This document shows positions 25,740 through 32,931 of a DNA stretch of 32,931 nt, piece after piece (the stretch's first letter is position 1; every line of letters starts with the position of its first letter). The translations under genes and the position numbers were made by a program. The notes under the pieces were generated by a model. It searched no databases, was not told where the DNA came from, and worked only from the letters and a program-made list of their open reading frames with translations. This DNA comes from CAYHGV01 sp964356135 (GTDB taxonomy: Bacteria; Hydrothermota; Tepidihabitantia; CAYHGV01). Location of the stretch: the NCBI GenBank assembly GCA_964356135.1, contig CAYHGV010000025.1, forward strand, positions 1-32,931, given 5' to 3'.

Positions 25740-26574
25740 GAAAGTTCTCGGCCGGGGACTGGATGCCCTGATCCCGGATGAAGCCAAGGCGGTTTTAGAA
25801 GGCGAAGTCCGCTTTTTGACCGTCGACCGGATCCGACCCAATCCGTTCCAACCCCGCCAGAAACCGGAGGAAGATTTAACCGAACTGGTCGCATCGATCA
25901 AGGAGAAAGGCTTACTCCAGCCGGTCATGGTGCGCCGACGACGGGACGGCTATGAGCTGGTTGCGGGCGAACGCAGGTTACGGGCAGCAAAACTCGCCGG
26001 TCTCAAAACCCTGCCCGCGGTCATCCGGGATGCGTCCGAATCGGAGATGCTCGAATTGGCATTGGTCGAAAATATCCAGCGCCAGGATATCAATCCATTG
26101 GAAGCGGCTTTAGCCTTCCGTCGACTGTGTAATGAATTTGGCATGACCCACGACAGCATCGCCCAGAAAGTCGGCATGGCACGCTCAGCGATCACCAACG
26201 CTTTACGACTCCTCTCCCTACCCCAGAAGGCTAAAAACTATCTGATGGACGGTAAGATTTCGAGCGGTCATGCCCGGGCACTGCTTGCCTTACCGTCAAG
26301 TAAATTAATGGAAGAAGCGTGCGAGCGCATCGTCCGGGAGGGTCTGTCGGTCCGGGCAGTCGAGCGGATCGGCCAGAAACGTTCAAAGGGAACGCGGCCC
26401 GCCGGACGCGACCGCGAACTCGTCGCCTGGGAAGAACGATTGGGCGAGTTCTTCGGCACCAAGGTCAAAATCCGCCGCAAAGGTTCCCTCGGGGTCATCG
26501 AAATTGAATTCTACTCCGATGCTGACCTCAGCCGGATCTTTTCAGCAGTAACCAAAAAGGCCCGCGATGGTTAA
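25732..26574 (+). CDS. parB: Chromosome-partitioning CTPase clamp ParB/Spo0J
   Basis: Binds parS near the origin and spreads as a CTP-dependent clamp; partner of ParA. 280 residues: N-terminal ParB/Srx domain (about 25-120) with IRPNPFQPR, the CTP-binding GERRLRAAK, and ALVENIQRQDINPLEAA; HTH around 'MTHDSIAQKVGMARSAITNA' (about 140-160); and a C-terminal dimerisation region. It overlaps the upstream and downstream genes by 8 nt each, both at ATGGTTAA. I found no convincing parS in the window. Confidence 0.95.
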   Translation: MVKKVLGRGLDALIPDEAKAVLEGEVRFLTVDRIRPNPFQPRQKPEEDLTELVASIKEKGLLQPVMVRRRRDGYELVAGERRLRAAKLAGLKTLPAVIRDASESEMLELALVENIQRQDINPLEAALAFRRLCNEFGMTHDSIAQKVGMARSAITNALRLLSLPQKAKNYLMDGKISSGHARALLALPSSKLMEEACERIVREGLSVRAVERIGQKRSKGTRPAGRDRELVAWEERLGEFFGTKVKIRRKGSLGVIEIEFYSDADLSRIFSAVTKKARDG

Positions 26575-27337
26575 ACGCGAAATTTCGTTCATCGTCATCC
26601 CCCACAGTACCAGTAAGATCTGGACAAAAAAAATTTCACTCGTTGCGCTCAAAATTTTTTTAAGTGTCATCGCTCTGTTCGTTACCGGATTAGGATTTAT
26701 TATCTACAATTCGTTTCGCATTCACTATCAGGTTGCCGAGCTCCATTACCTCAAGACTCGCAACCGAGAATTAGAAACTCGGGTCAGCAAGATTTCCGAA
26801 ATCGAAAAAATGCTTGCCCGTTTGGACAAAGAGGGTCTCAAGATAAAACGGATGCTGGGAATTGAGAAAACCCCGCCCGCATTAGACCTGACCCAGCTAG
26901 TTTTCTCCTACCGGCCGTTTACCACCAGTCCGGATACGGTGCCCGGTGGAGACAGTACCGCTCTCGACAAATTCATCCCGACCGTGCCGCCGACGGTTGG
27001 ATTTCAAGTATCCCGGAAGTTCAGTGCCGAACATCCCGGTATCGACCTTGCCGCCGCAATGGGCAGTCCCGCGTTCGCTACCGCTTCGGGCATGGTCAAA
27101 GAAACCGGCTGGGACTCGATCTATGGTAATTATATCGTCATCCAGCACGGTGAGGATTACTCGGCATTCTATGGCCATTTAGAGCGGACGAACAAGACAA
27201 AAGGCGATTCAGTTAAGACCAATGATATCGTCGGCTTTGTCGGTTCAACCGGCCGTTCCTCCGGCCCCCATCTCCATTTCCAGGTTCGTCATGGAGGAAT
27301 TCCGGTCGACCCGGCAGGGCTGTTCATGATTAAATAA
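26567..27337 (+). CDS. Membrane-anchored M23 (LytM) peptidoglycan endopeptidase, active site intact
   Basis: Predicted zinc endopeptidase acting on peptidoglycan cross-links. 256 residues: a basic cytoplasmic N-tail, one TM helix (about 24-47), a coiled coil (about 52-100), a linker, and an M23 domain (about 145-256). All zinc and catalytic residues are present: HPGID (H156, D160), YGHL (H204), and HLHF (H235, H237). This contrasts with the EnvC-like protein of this window, whose M23 site is degenerate. It is translated from within the parB end (8-nt overlap) and followed by a bactofilin gene; M23 enzymes are often paired with bactofilins in cell-shape modules. Confidence 0.92.
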   Translation: MVKREISFIVIPHSTSKIWTKKISLVALKIFLSVIALFVTGLGFIIYNSFRIHYQVAELHYLKTRNRELETRVSKISEIEKMLARLDKEGLKIKRMLGIEKTPPALDLTQLVFSYRPFTTSPDTVPGGDSTALDKFIPTVPPTVGFQVSRKFSAEHPGIDLAAAMGSPAFATASGMVKETGWDSIYGNYIVIQHGEDYSAFYGHLERTNKTKGDSVKTNDIVGFVGSTGRSSGPHLHFQVRHGGIPVDPAGLFMIK

Positions 27338-27455
27338 ACCTACAAGATGCAGAGACCACCGATCGACACAAAGAACGATACAATCGACAGGAACGGCAGC
27401 CATTGTTCGAGCTGTCATCATCGTCGGTTTCTAACCCGATAACAAAGGAGGCATA

Positions 27456-27815
27456 ATGTTAGATAAGAAAACGGAGGGAAAACTCGACACGGTAATCGGT
27501 AAGAACACACGTATCATCGGCGAAATAAAAACCGAAGGCAGCCTGCGCCTTGACGGTCGCGGTGAAGGAAATATCACGGTTTCCGATAGCCTGATTTCTG
27601 GCCAGGGTTCGTTCGTCAAAGGTGATGTCCGATGCAAAAGCGCAGTCTTAGGCGGGAGAATCGAAGGCAATATCTTCGCAAGCGGTGTCGTTGAGATGCA
27701 GACCGGTTCATCGCTCTTGGGTGACATTACCTGCAAAGGTCTCGTCATCCAACCGAGCGTTTTCTTCGAAGGCCGCTGCCAGATGTCCGACCGTAAAGAG
27801 GTAAAATCGACTTGA
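27456..27815 (+). CDS. Bactofilin
   Basis: Small cytoskeletal protein that self-assembles into filaments through a right-handed beta-helix. 119 residues; the core (about 10-110) shows the bactofilin pattern of G-rich short strands: TRIIGEIKTEGSLRLDG, GEGNITVSDSLI, GRIEGNIFASGVVEMQTGS, LLGDITCKGLVI, GVFFEGRC-like FFEGRC. A strong SD AAAGGAGG precedes the ATG. Its stop overlaps the next start as TTGA. Position right after parAB and an M23 peptidase suggests roles in cell shape or in anchoring the segregation machinery. Confidence 0.93.
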   Translation: MLDKKTEGKLDTVIGKNTRIIGEIKTEGSLRLDGRGEGNITVSDSLISGQGSFVKGDVRCKSAVLGGRIEGNIFASGVVEMQTGSSLLGDITCKGLVIQPSVFFEGRCQMSDRKEVKST

Positions 27816-29437
27816 GCCACCTGCTGATTGCCCTGGCGATGCTGTCGGTAGTCCCGAGCCCAAACTTCATGCGGCTCCCTCCCAGGTTCGTCGGGCGCAT
27901 CAACAAGCCCGAACCCGTCACCCAACCGGTTCGGGGAACGAAGAACGCCCTGGTGCTGCTGATCGATTTTCCTACCCAGAGCCATCAGTTCTCGAAGACC
28001 GATTTTGACAATCTCCTGTTCCTCCCCGGTAATAATTCGATGCAGGACTACTATCTTGAAGTTTCGTATCAAAAGTTCACGGTGAGCGGCGCGGTCAATG
28101 ACTGGACACTTGCACCCGAACCGTACTCGTATTATGTCGGCGACTCGTTCGGTCTTTACAGCTCCTACCCTCATAATGCCCAGAAACTGGTCGAGGATGC
28201 CGTCAAACTTGCCGACCCGACGATCAATTTTGCTTCGTATGACAATGACGGTGACGGTTATGTCGACGAGTTGTTTGTCGTTCATTCCGGCACCGGAGCG
28301 GAAGCCACCGGTCAAAAATCCGATATCTGGTCTCACAAGTGGCAGCTTTCCGACCAAGCCCTCGGCAGCCCCGGTGCCTATCTCACCAATGATGGTGTCT
28401 ATGTCGATGTCTATTCGATGGAACCTGAGGAGCTACTCGACAACCAACTCATTACGCCCGGAGTCTTCTGCCACGAATACGGCCATGTCCTGGGCTTACC
28501 CGACCTGTATAATAGTAATACCGGCGAGCCCGGAATTGGAATGTTCTGCTTGATGGCTGCCGGTTCCTGGGGCGGTGAGCCTGCCGGTTCAAAACCGGTC
28601 CATCCCAATAGCTGGTGCAAATACCTCTTAGGCTGGCTTACGCCTGATTCGCTTGAACCGGGCGGCACCGCCGAAATCAAATCGGCTCAACTGCCCGCCT
28701 TCGCTCTGAATCCCAGGGCATATCGAATTTTAGAAAATCCGGGTGGTGCGGACTGGAAAGAGGATGGGTCGGCGCGCGGTGAATATTTTCTGGTTGAGAA
28801 CCGCAACCAGACCGGATATGATCAGAGCCTGCCCGGTTCCGGACTGTTAATTCTCCATGTTGATGAACGCCAAACCGGCAATACCGATAACGGCAATCCT
28901 TTGGTCGGATTGATCCAGGCCGATGGCGACCCGGGTTTCCTCCTGGCGGCAAGCGATTGGGGCCAGGGTTCTGATCTCTGGGCAAATGACAGCCTCGGGT
29001 TTTTTAACGGCTCGGTACCGTCAAGCGTCCTCTACGATGGCACCCCGACCGGCGTGGCGGTGAAGAATATCTCCGGCCCGGGTTCGGTTATGACCGCTGA
29101 CTTGGAGATCGGTCTTGTCCTCCTGGGGCGGGTCTACTCGTTTCCCAATCCGTTTATCAAACGAAATCCTTCCGACCGGGTGCTGATAAAATACGAACCG
29201 ACCGATACCGCCAAAGCGCAGGGTGAGTATCCAATGTTTAAGGTCACAATCTTCAACGTCGCCGGCGAACCGGTTCGACTGCTTGATAAAGCGGGTGAAG
29301 TTTACCCGCTCGCCCGGCAGGCTTTGTGGGATTTAAAAAACGACCGGGGACAGGAAGTAACGAGCGGGCTCTATTTCTATCTCATCGAGAATCAGCAAGG
29401 TGAATGGAACAAGGGTCGATTAACAGTTATCCGATAG
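27812..29437 (+). CDS. Secreted M6-family metalloprotease with C-terminal FlgD-like/sorting tail
   Basis: Exported zinc protease of 541 residues. It starts with TTG at 27812, overlapping the bactofilin stop (TTGA); the signal peptide is about 1-18. The M6 (immune-inhibitor-A-like) domain has 'TKNALVLLIDFPTQ', YDNDGDGYVDELFVVHSG, and the zinc motif HEYGHVLGLPDLY (H221, E222, H225; Asp of GLPD as probable third ligand). The last about 95 residues (YSFPNPF..., VTIFNVAGEPV, LWDLKNDRGQEVTSGLYFYLI) form an Ig-like FlgD/type IX sorting-type domain. Substrate unknown. A secreted protease read through from a bactofilin gene is an odd pairing. Confidence 0.9.
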   Translation: MSHLLIALAMLSVVPSPNFMRLPPRFVGRINKPEPVTQPVRGTKNALVLLIDFPTQSHQFSKTDFDNLLFLPGNNSMQDYYLEVSYQKFTVSGAVNDWTLAPEPYSYYVGDSFGLYSSYPHNAQKLVEDAVKLADPTINFASYDNDGDGYVDELFVVHSGTGAEATGQKSDIWSHKWQLSDQALGSPGAYLTNDGVYVDVYSMEPEELLDNQLITPGVFCHEYGHVLGLPDLYNSNTGEPGIGMFCLMAAGSWGGEPAGSKPVHPNSWCKYLLGWLTPDSLEPGGTAEIKSAQLPAFALNPRAYRILENPGGADWKEDGSARGEYFLVENRNQTGYDQSLPGSGLLILHVDERQTGNTDNGNPLVGLIQADGDPGFLLAASDWGQGSDLWANDSLGFFNGSVPSSVLYDGTPTGVAVKNISGPGSVMTADLEIGLVLLGRVYSFPNPFIKRNPSDRVLIKYEPTDTAKAQGEYPMFKVTIFNVAGEPVRLLDKAGEVYPLARQALWDLKNDRGQEVTSGLYFYLIENQQGEWNKGRLTVIR

Positions 29438-29446
29438 GAGCTGATT

Positions 29447-30172
29447 ATGGAATTGAAGGATAGAATTGCGGTCGTCACCGGCGGCGCTTCGGGAATCGGC
29501 AGAGCGATCGCGGTTAAGTTTGCCCACGCCGGAGCCACAGTCGCGGTCTGCGATCTAAACTTTGAAGGTGCGAAAGAAACCGCCCAGGCGATCGGCGGGA
29601 CGGCGTACAAAGTCGATGTTGCGAACTTCTCCGAAGTGACTGCGGTCGGAGAGGAGATCGCCAAAACCTTGGGCACGGTCCACATCCTCGTCAACAATGC
29701 CGGCGTGACCAGAGATACCCTCTTCTTACGAATGGACGAAAAAGATTGGGATTTTGTTTTGAATATCAATCTCAAAGGTGCGTTCAATTTTACCAAGGGA
29801 TTAATAAAATACATGATGAAAGAACGGTGGGGAAGAATAATAAATATTTCATCGGTCATCGGCTTAATCGGCAATGCCGGTCAGGTAAACTATGCGGCGA
29901 GTAAAGCCGGGCTTTTGGGCATAACCAAATCGCTCGCCCGAGAATTCGCCAGCCGCAACATTACCGTCAATGCCGTAGCTCCCGGCTATATCGAAACCGC
30001 ACTCACCCAGCATCTGCCCGAGAATTTAAAAGAGACCTATCTCAAAACCATTCCGTTAGCCCGTCTGGGTAAACCGGAGGATGTGGCGAATGCCTGCCTG
30101 TTCTTAGCTTCCGACGCCGCCAGCTACATCACCGGCCAGGTCATCCAGGTCGACGGCGGGATGGTAATGTAA
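29447..30172 (+). CDS. fabG: 3-oxoacyl-ACP reductase (SDR family)
   Basis: NADPH-dependent reduction of 3-oxoacyl-ACP in fatty acid elongation. 241 residues, canonical classical SDR: cofactor motif TGGASGIG near the N-terminus, NNAG, Ser of 'INISSVIGLIGNAGQ', catalytic YxxxK as YAASK, and the C-terminal ITGQVIQVDGGMVM typical of FabG. SD TAGGAG lies 7 bases before ATG; 9 bases after the protease stop. Other SDRs of this class act on different alcohols, but the overall match to FabG is strong. Confidence 0.93.
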   Translation: MELKDRIAVVTGGASGIGRAIAVKFAHAGATVAVCDLNFEGAKETAQAIGGTAYKVDVANFSEVTAVGEEIAKTLGTVHILVNNAGVTRDTLFLRMDEKDWDFVLNINLKGAFNFTKGLIKYMMKERWGRIINISSVIGLIGNAGQVNYAASKAGLLGITKSLAREFASRNITVNAVAPGYIETALTQHLPENLKETYLKTIPLARLGKPEDVANACLFLASDAASYITGQVIQVDGGMVM

Positions 30173-30738
30173 AGCTTCCGTTGTTAGGTTCATCTCCTAA
30201 TAAAGTGCAATAAAAAAGAGTTTGGAAATTCCGCATTGTGCGATAGCGCACTGTTTCAGTGCGAACGCACCGCTACCAATGCAATCAATTTCTAATAAAA
30301 ATGATTGATTTTTCGCGACTTGAAGTCGCTCCCACATTTTATCCCCGACCCAGCCGAGGACAAGCCTCAGCGCTACGACTGTAGCGGTCGGATTTATCCG
30401 ACAGTATTACCTGACTCATTATCGCAAAATGACCTATGGCTATTGGTTTCCTATGCGGTACACTCGTGGTTACCAAGCTGCACCTTAAATGGAGACGACC
30501 CCTCTGTTAAATAATTGACAACTTGAATCCTGACATAACCATCCGCCACGAGGTATGGCGGACATACGAAGAAACACGAGCGCCTCGGAACGAGGCGAAA
30601 TATTGGTAGTAAGTAAAATTCAATTTTCGTTTCGTGTCAATTCGCAATCATTCGAGTAATCCGCCACACCCTATGGTGGACGTGAATCCTTATCGCAGGA
30701 GTTCGATTACAACTTGCTTTCGGCTCTCCGACTGACTC
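30173..30738. repeat. 566-base gene-free gap with a cluster of perfect short hairpins
   Basis: No gene is visible between fabG and the convergent secreted protein. The gap carries hairpins: GTGCG-ATAG-CGCAC (30238-30251), GCACTG-TTT-CAGTGC (30248-30262), GCGACT-TGA-AGTCGC (30315-30329), CGCTAC-GACT-GTAGCG (30371-30386), GTCGGAT-TT-ATCCGAC (30387-30402), TCCGCCA...TGGCGGA (30542-30562), CGCCTCG-GAA-CGAGGCG (30581-30597), TCCGCCA...TGGTGGA (30660-30680, one G-T pair). None is followed by a T-tract of terminator type. The adjacent pairs at 30238-30262 and 30371-30402 are back-to-back. Confidence 0.75.
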
Positions 30739-32808
30739 CTAACGTACAAAAACAACTTTGCCGGTCGCAGTTTGAGAACCGGCATCGACGCGCACAAAAT
30801 AGACTCCGGTCGGCATAACCCGGTCCGCCCAGGTTACGGTTGCGGTGCCGCCGGAATTGAATTGAACCGGCGTGCTGTAAACCCGCCTGCCGGTGGCATC
30901 AAAAATCGAAAGCCGCGCTGGCTCGACCAGGCCGGCGACGGTAAAATTCACCCTCCCCCTGGCAGGAAGCTGCTCCACCCGCAGTGCCAGTGGTTTTTTC
31001 TCAACTGCCGGCTTTTCCTCCACTCCCAGAGCGAGGATACCCTGGTAGTCGGTAATAAAAAAGTCGGTCAGTTTACCGGGAGCAAAAGTAACGTTTGAAG
31101 TCGAGTTCAGTTCTTCATAAGAAAAAGTCGGACAACGACCAATATCGTATTCCGCATCGACATTAAGTTCGAGATTTGTCCCATTCAATGAAACCGTGCC
31201 CGAGATCACCTCGCCCAGCCCGGGATGGTTGTTAAAAAACACGAGGTAGGAAATCCCGGTGTTCGGTACCGAGATGACCGTATCGAGCTTGCCTTCGATC
31301 GGGAAGCGATGAGAAGTGACGATGTCGAGCTCACGGGGTTGGTCGGTCACTTTGGAAAGGGAGCAGGCTAAAAAGAATCGGCTACCGGCCAACGCTTCAA
31401 TCGAATCGACCGCCCGGCCCAGACTTTTCGTCCGAACCCTGACATAATAGTCTTGTTCCTCACCAACCACGGTCGTATAGCTGCCGTTCCGGTCAGTGAT
31501 GCCGGAAAAACCGTTATAGAGCTGGCCGGTATTCCATCCTTGACTTAAGAGATTAACATAGGTCCCGGGCACCGGCGTTCCCGACGTATCATACACGGCA
31601 ACGGTCAGGGTGCAGGATTTGGAGTAGGCTTCGATCCGGCTCGTCTGAAAGCCGTCGCCGCGCCAATCCCAGATCAACGAACAGTACTTACTGCCACCGT
31701 GGTCTTTGTCAAAAGCTCCACCCGAATCCGGTCGCCACGCAGTCTCTTCTGGAAAATCGTAGCTCTTCGATTTCCAGTTCGTGCACCAGACATGGTCTTC
31801 GTTAATATCAAGCGTTCCAACCGTCGGAATCAAAGCGGTCCGGTCGCCTGCCCAGGTGATATCCTGAAACTCGCCGCAGTTGCCGTCGTGGTCGCACGCA
31901 ACCAGAATCGGCTGGATCGGTCTGGGCAGGGTCGCGCCCCACTTGACCACTCCGTTCACCCAGCGATTGACCGCATCGATCGCTCCGCCGCCACAGGTCG
32001 TCGGTGTGACTTCCCAGGCGAAGCTGACCGTGTCCAATTCGCTTTGGAGAAGAGGATAGGTGCCGCCTTCGGTATACGACGCCGTCCCGTTATCGTAGTA
32101 TAGAAATTCGCGCCAGAACTTGCCGTAGATTATAGTCGGCGTCTCATCGGTGCCCCGGGGATGAATGACATACCAGTAGTATATCTCTTTGGGTATCTCG
32201 CAGGTTATGAGATTTCCGTCCTTAAGAACCTGGTAACGGGTGGTGGAGTAGTAGTCGCTGTCGGCATCAGGATTGCCGTAATCAACGATTTCAACATAGT
32301 TCAGCTCTTCATCGATCGCATAAAGGGAATCAACATTCTGGGTTAGAACTTCAAGATTCATCACCCTCAGGTGGTCGGACGAGATGTGCGCCACTTGGAA
32401 GGCGATCTCATCGCGCAGGCGTGGTTCCCGGGGGTGAAGTATCATATCCGCGAGAATATTCTGGCGTGATGTGTCCACCCGCGCAAGATTATCGACCAGC
32501 TCGGGCCGTAGCCAAAACGGAGCTTTTGCCACCGCCGCTTCGGCATCCGCGGTCAAGCCATAATCCGGAGCCAGGGTATCGGCAAGGGTCCCGGCATTAG
32601 GGTCGCAGCGCAAGACCAGGCCGGTTTGCTTGGGCAAGAGCAGGCGAAAACTCAGGTGGTTTGCCGCCTCGCCGGTATAGGTCGAGCGCAACCCCCACTC
32701 TCCTTCATAATACTGGTATTGTTCTTCTACTGCTTGTAAGTCAGCGGTAACCCCTTTTTCTGTTTCGCCTCCCGTAATCAGCATGAGTAAAACAGATAAA
32801 CAGATCAT
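30739..32808 (-). CDS. Secreted transglutaminase-like protein with C-terminal sorting domain
   Basis: Large exported protein, 689 residues, not recognised as a named family. Signal peptide about 1-15. The middle part resembles a transglutaminase/protease core: Cys311 in 'DHDGNCGEFQDITWAGDRTA' and His339 in EDHVWCTNW, the usual Cys-His order; the third acidic residue cannot be assigned confidently. Then follows a carboxypeptidase-regulatory-like beta domain (LTVAVYDTSGTPVPGTYV..., DRNGSYTTVV), an unassigned region, and a C-terminal about 75-residue domain (LSIFDATGRRVYS, 'MPTGVYFVRVDAGSQTATGK') typical of type IX sorting tails. Strong SD AAGGAGG and a good promoter precede the ATG at 32808. 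Activity could be peptidase-like or structural; unproven. Confidence 0.75.
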   Translation of the reverse strand: MICLSVLLMLITGGETEKGVTADLQAVEEQYQYYEGEWGLRSTYTGEAANHLSFRLLLPKQTGLVLRCDPNAGTLADTLAPDYGLTADAEAAVAKAPFWLRPELVDNLARVDTSRQNILADMILHPREPRLRDEIAFQVAHISSDHLRVMNLEVLTQNVDSLYAIDEELNYVEIVDYGNPDADSDYYSTTRYQVLKDGNLITCEIPKEIYYWYVIHPRGTDETPTIIYGKFWREFLYYDNGTASYTEGGTYPLLQSELDTVSFAWEVTPTTCGGGAIDAVNRWVNGVVKWGATLPRPIQPILVACDHDGNCGEFQDITWAGDRTALIPTVGTLDINEDHVWCTNWKSKSYDFPEETAWRPDSGGAFDKDHGGSKYCSLIWDWRGDGFQTSRIEAYSKSCTLTVAVYDTSGTPVPGTYVNLLSQGWNTGQLYNGFSGITDRNGSYTTVVGEEQDYYVRVRTKSLGRAVDSIEALAGSRFFLACSLSKVTDQPRELDIVTSHRFPIEGKLDTVISVPNTGISYLVFFNNHPGLGEVISGTVSLNGTNLELNVDAEYDIGRCPTFSYEELNSTSNVTFAPGKLTDFFITDYQGILALGVEEKPAVEKKPLALRVEQLPARGRVNFTVAGLVEPARLSIFDATGRRVYSTPVQFNSGGTATVTWADRVMPTGVYFVRVDAGSQTATGKVVFVR

Positions 32809-32833
32809 TATCCCTCCTTGAGATTAATCAGTG

Positions 32834-32861
32834 ATAATAACCGATTTCTTCTCTCTGTCAA
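32834..32861 (-). promoter_or_regulatory. Promoter of the transglutaminase-like gene
   Basis: On the minus strand TTGACA (32861-32856), a 16-bp spacer and TATTAT (32839-32834). The -10 is 25 nt from the ATG at 32808, leaving a leader of about 18-20 nt that contains AAGGAGGG (32819-32812). Unlike four other genes here, this one has a normal short leader. Confidence 0.7.
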
Positions 32862-32883
32862 TTCGGCTGGTCGGGGAGGTAGC

Positions 32884-32931
32884 GTATACTATTTTGTGTA
32901 AATTTCTTGCCAGGAGAAATAAAAGGTGTAT
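32884..32931 (+). promoter_or_regulatory. Possible divergent promoter and leader of a gene beyond the right edge
   Basis: TATACT at 32885-32890 could be a -10 box; the matching -35 region is poor. Downstream CCAGGAGAAAT (32910-32920) looks like an SD, with a start codon perhaps at or just past the window end. No coding sequence can be read. Confidence 0.25.

Noticed and set aside
27431..28357. Minus-strand 308-codon frame opposite bactofilin and the M6 protease
   Set aside because: Long but antisense to two well-supported genes; the product has no family motif.
30230..30410. Possible tRNA or structured RNA gene in the hairpin cluster
   Set aside because: The stems are independent local hairpins; no cloverleaf, anticodon arm or T-loop motif is present.
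30513..30540. TTGACA at 30513-30518 as a promoter
   Set aside because: The hexamer 16-17 bp downstream does not resemble a -10 box and no plus-strand gene follows.

Overview
The window is about 33 kb of a diderm bacterial chromosome that codes densely in short operons. Its repeat-rich intergenic spacers are very unlike its genes. Gram-negative features are lipoprotein signals, three SurA/PpiC-type periplasmic foldases and an FtsEX/EnvC-like set. Two secreted proteins end in domains that look like FCB-group (type IX) sorting or FlgD-like tails. The split transketolase, DUF3160 and DUF362 proteins, and spacers full of degenerate 'ACCACGGA..GACACGGA' repeats resemble uncultivated FCB-affiliated lineages such as WOR-3/Stahlbacteria or Cloacimonadota. 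That placement is an inference; there is no rRNA gene here to confirm it.

Layout. On the minus strand (1-7945), read from right to left: two-subunit transketolase, ftsE-ftsX, an EnvC-like amidase activator, type I glutamine synthetase, and the start of a clamp-loader delta' gene cut by the window edge. On the plus strand (8271-15321): a tightly overlapping operon of three peptidyl-prolyl isomerases, a GAF/sigma-54 activator, and one protein joining a geranylgeranyl-reductase-type flavoenzyme to a polyprenyl diphosphate synthase. Next come a DUF362 protein, a secreted DUF3160 protein and fabD. Then follows a phosphate-uptake operon pstS-pstC-pstA-pstB1-pstB2-phoU (20043-24824). After it lie parA-parB-M23 peptidase, bactofilin, M6 protease and fabG (24984-30172). 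The last gene (30739-32808, minus) encodes a secreted transglutaminase-like protein.

Most notable are three things. (1) The two PstB ATPases have lost complementary motifs: PstB1 lacks the Q-loop Gln and H-loop His, and PstB2 lacks the LSGGQ signature. This predicts an obligate heterodimer with one good and one degenerate ATP site, an arrangement known from heterodimeric ABC exporters and not expected for a phosphate importer. (2) The prenyl synthase/reductase fusion suggests coupled synthesis and saturation of isoprenoid chains. (3) Four genes sit 5-7 nt behind near-identical TTGACA-16-TANNNT promoters, which implies leaderless transcripts.

The spacers hold a symmetric element built on CCCCATTAGAT, many short perfect hairpins with 2-4 nt loops, and degenerate repeats that falsely extend several reading frames. 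I found no tRNA, rRNA, CRISPR array, transposase, or clear parS site.
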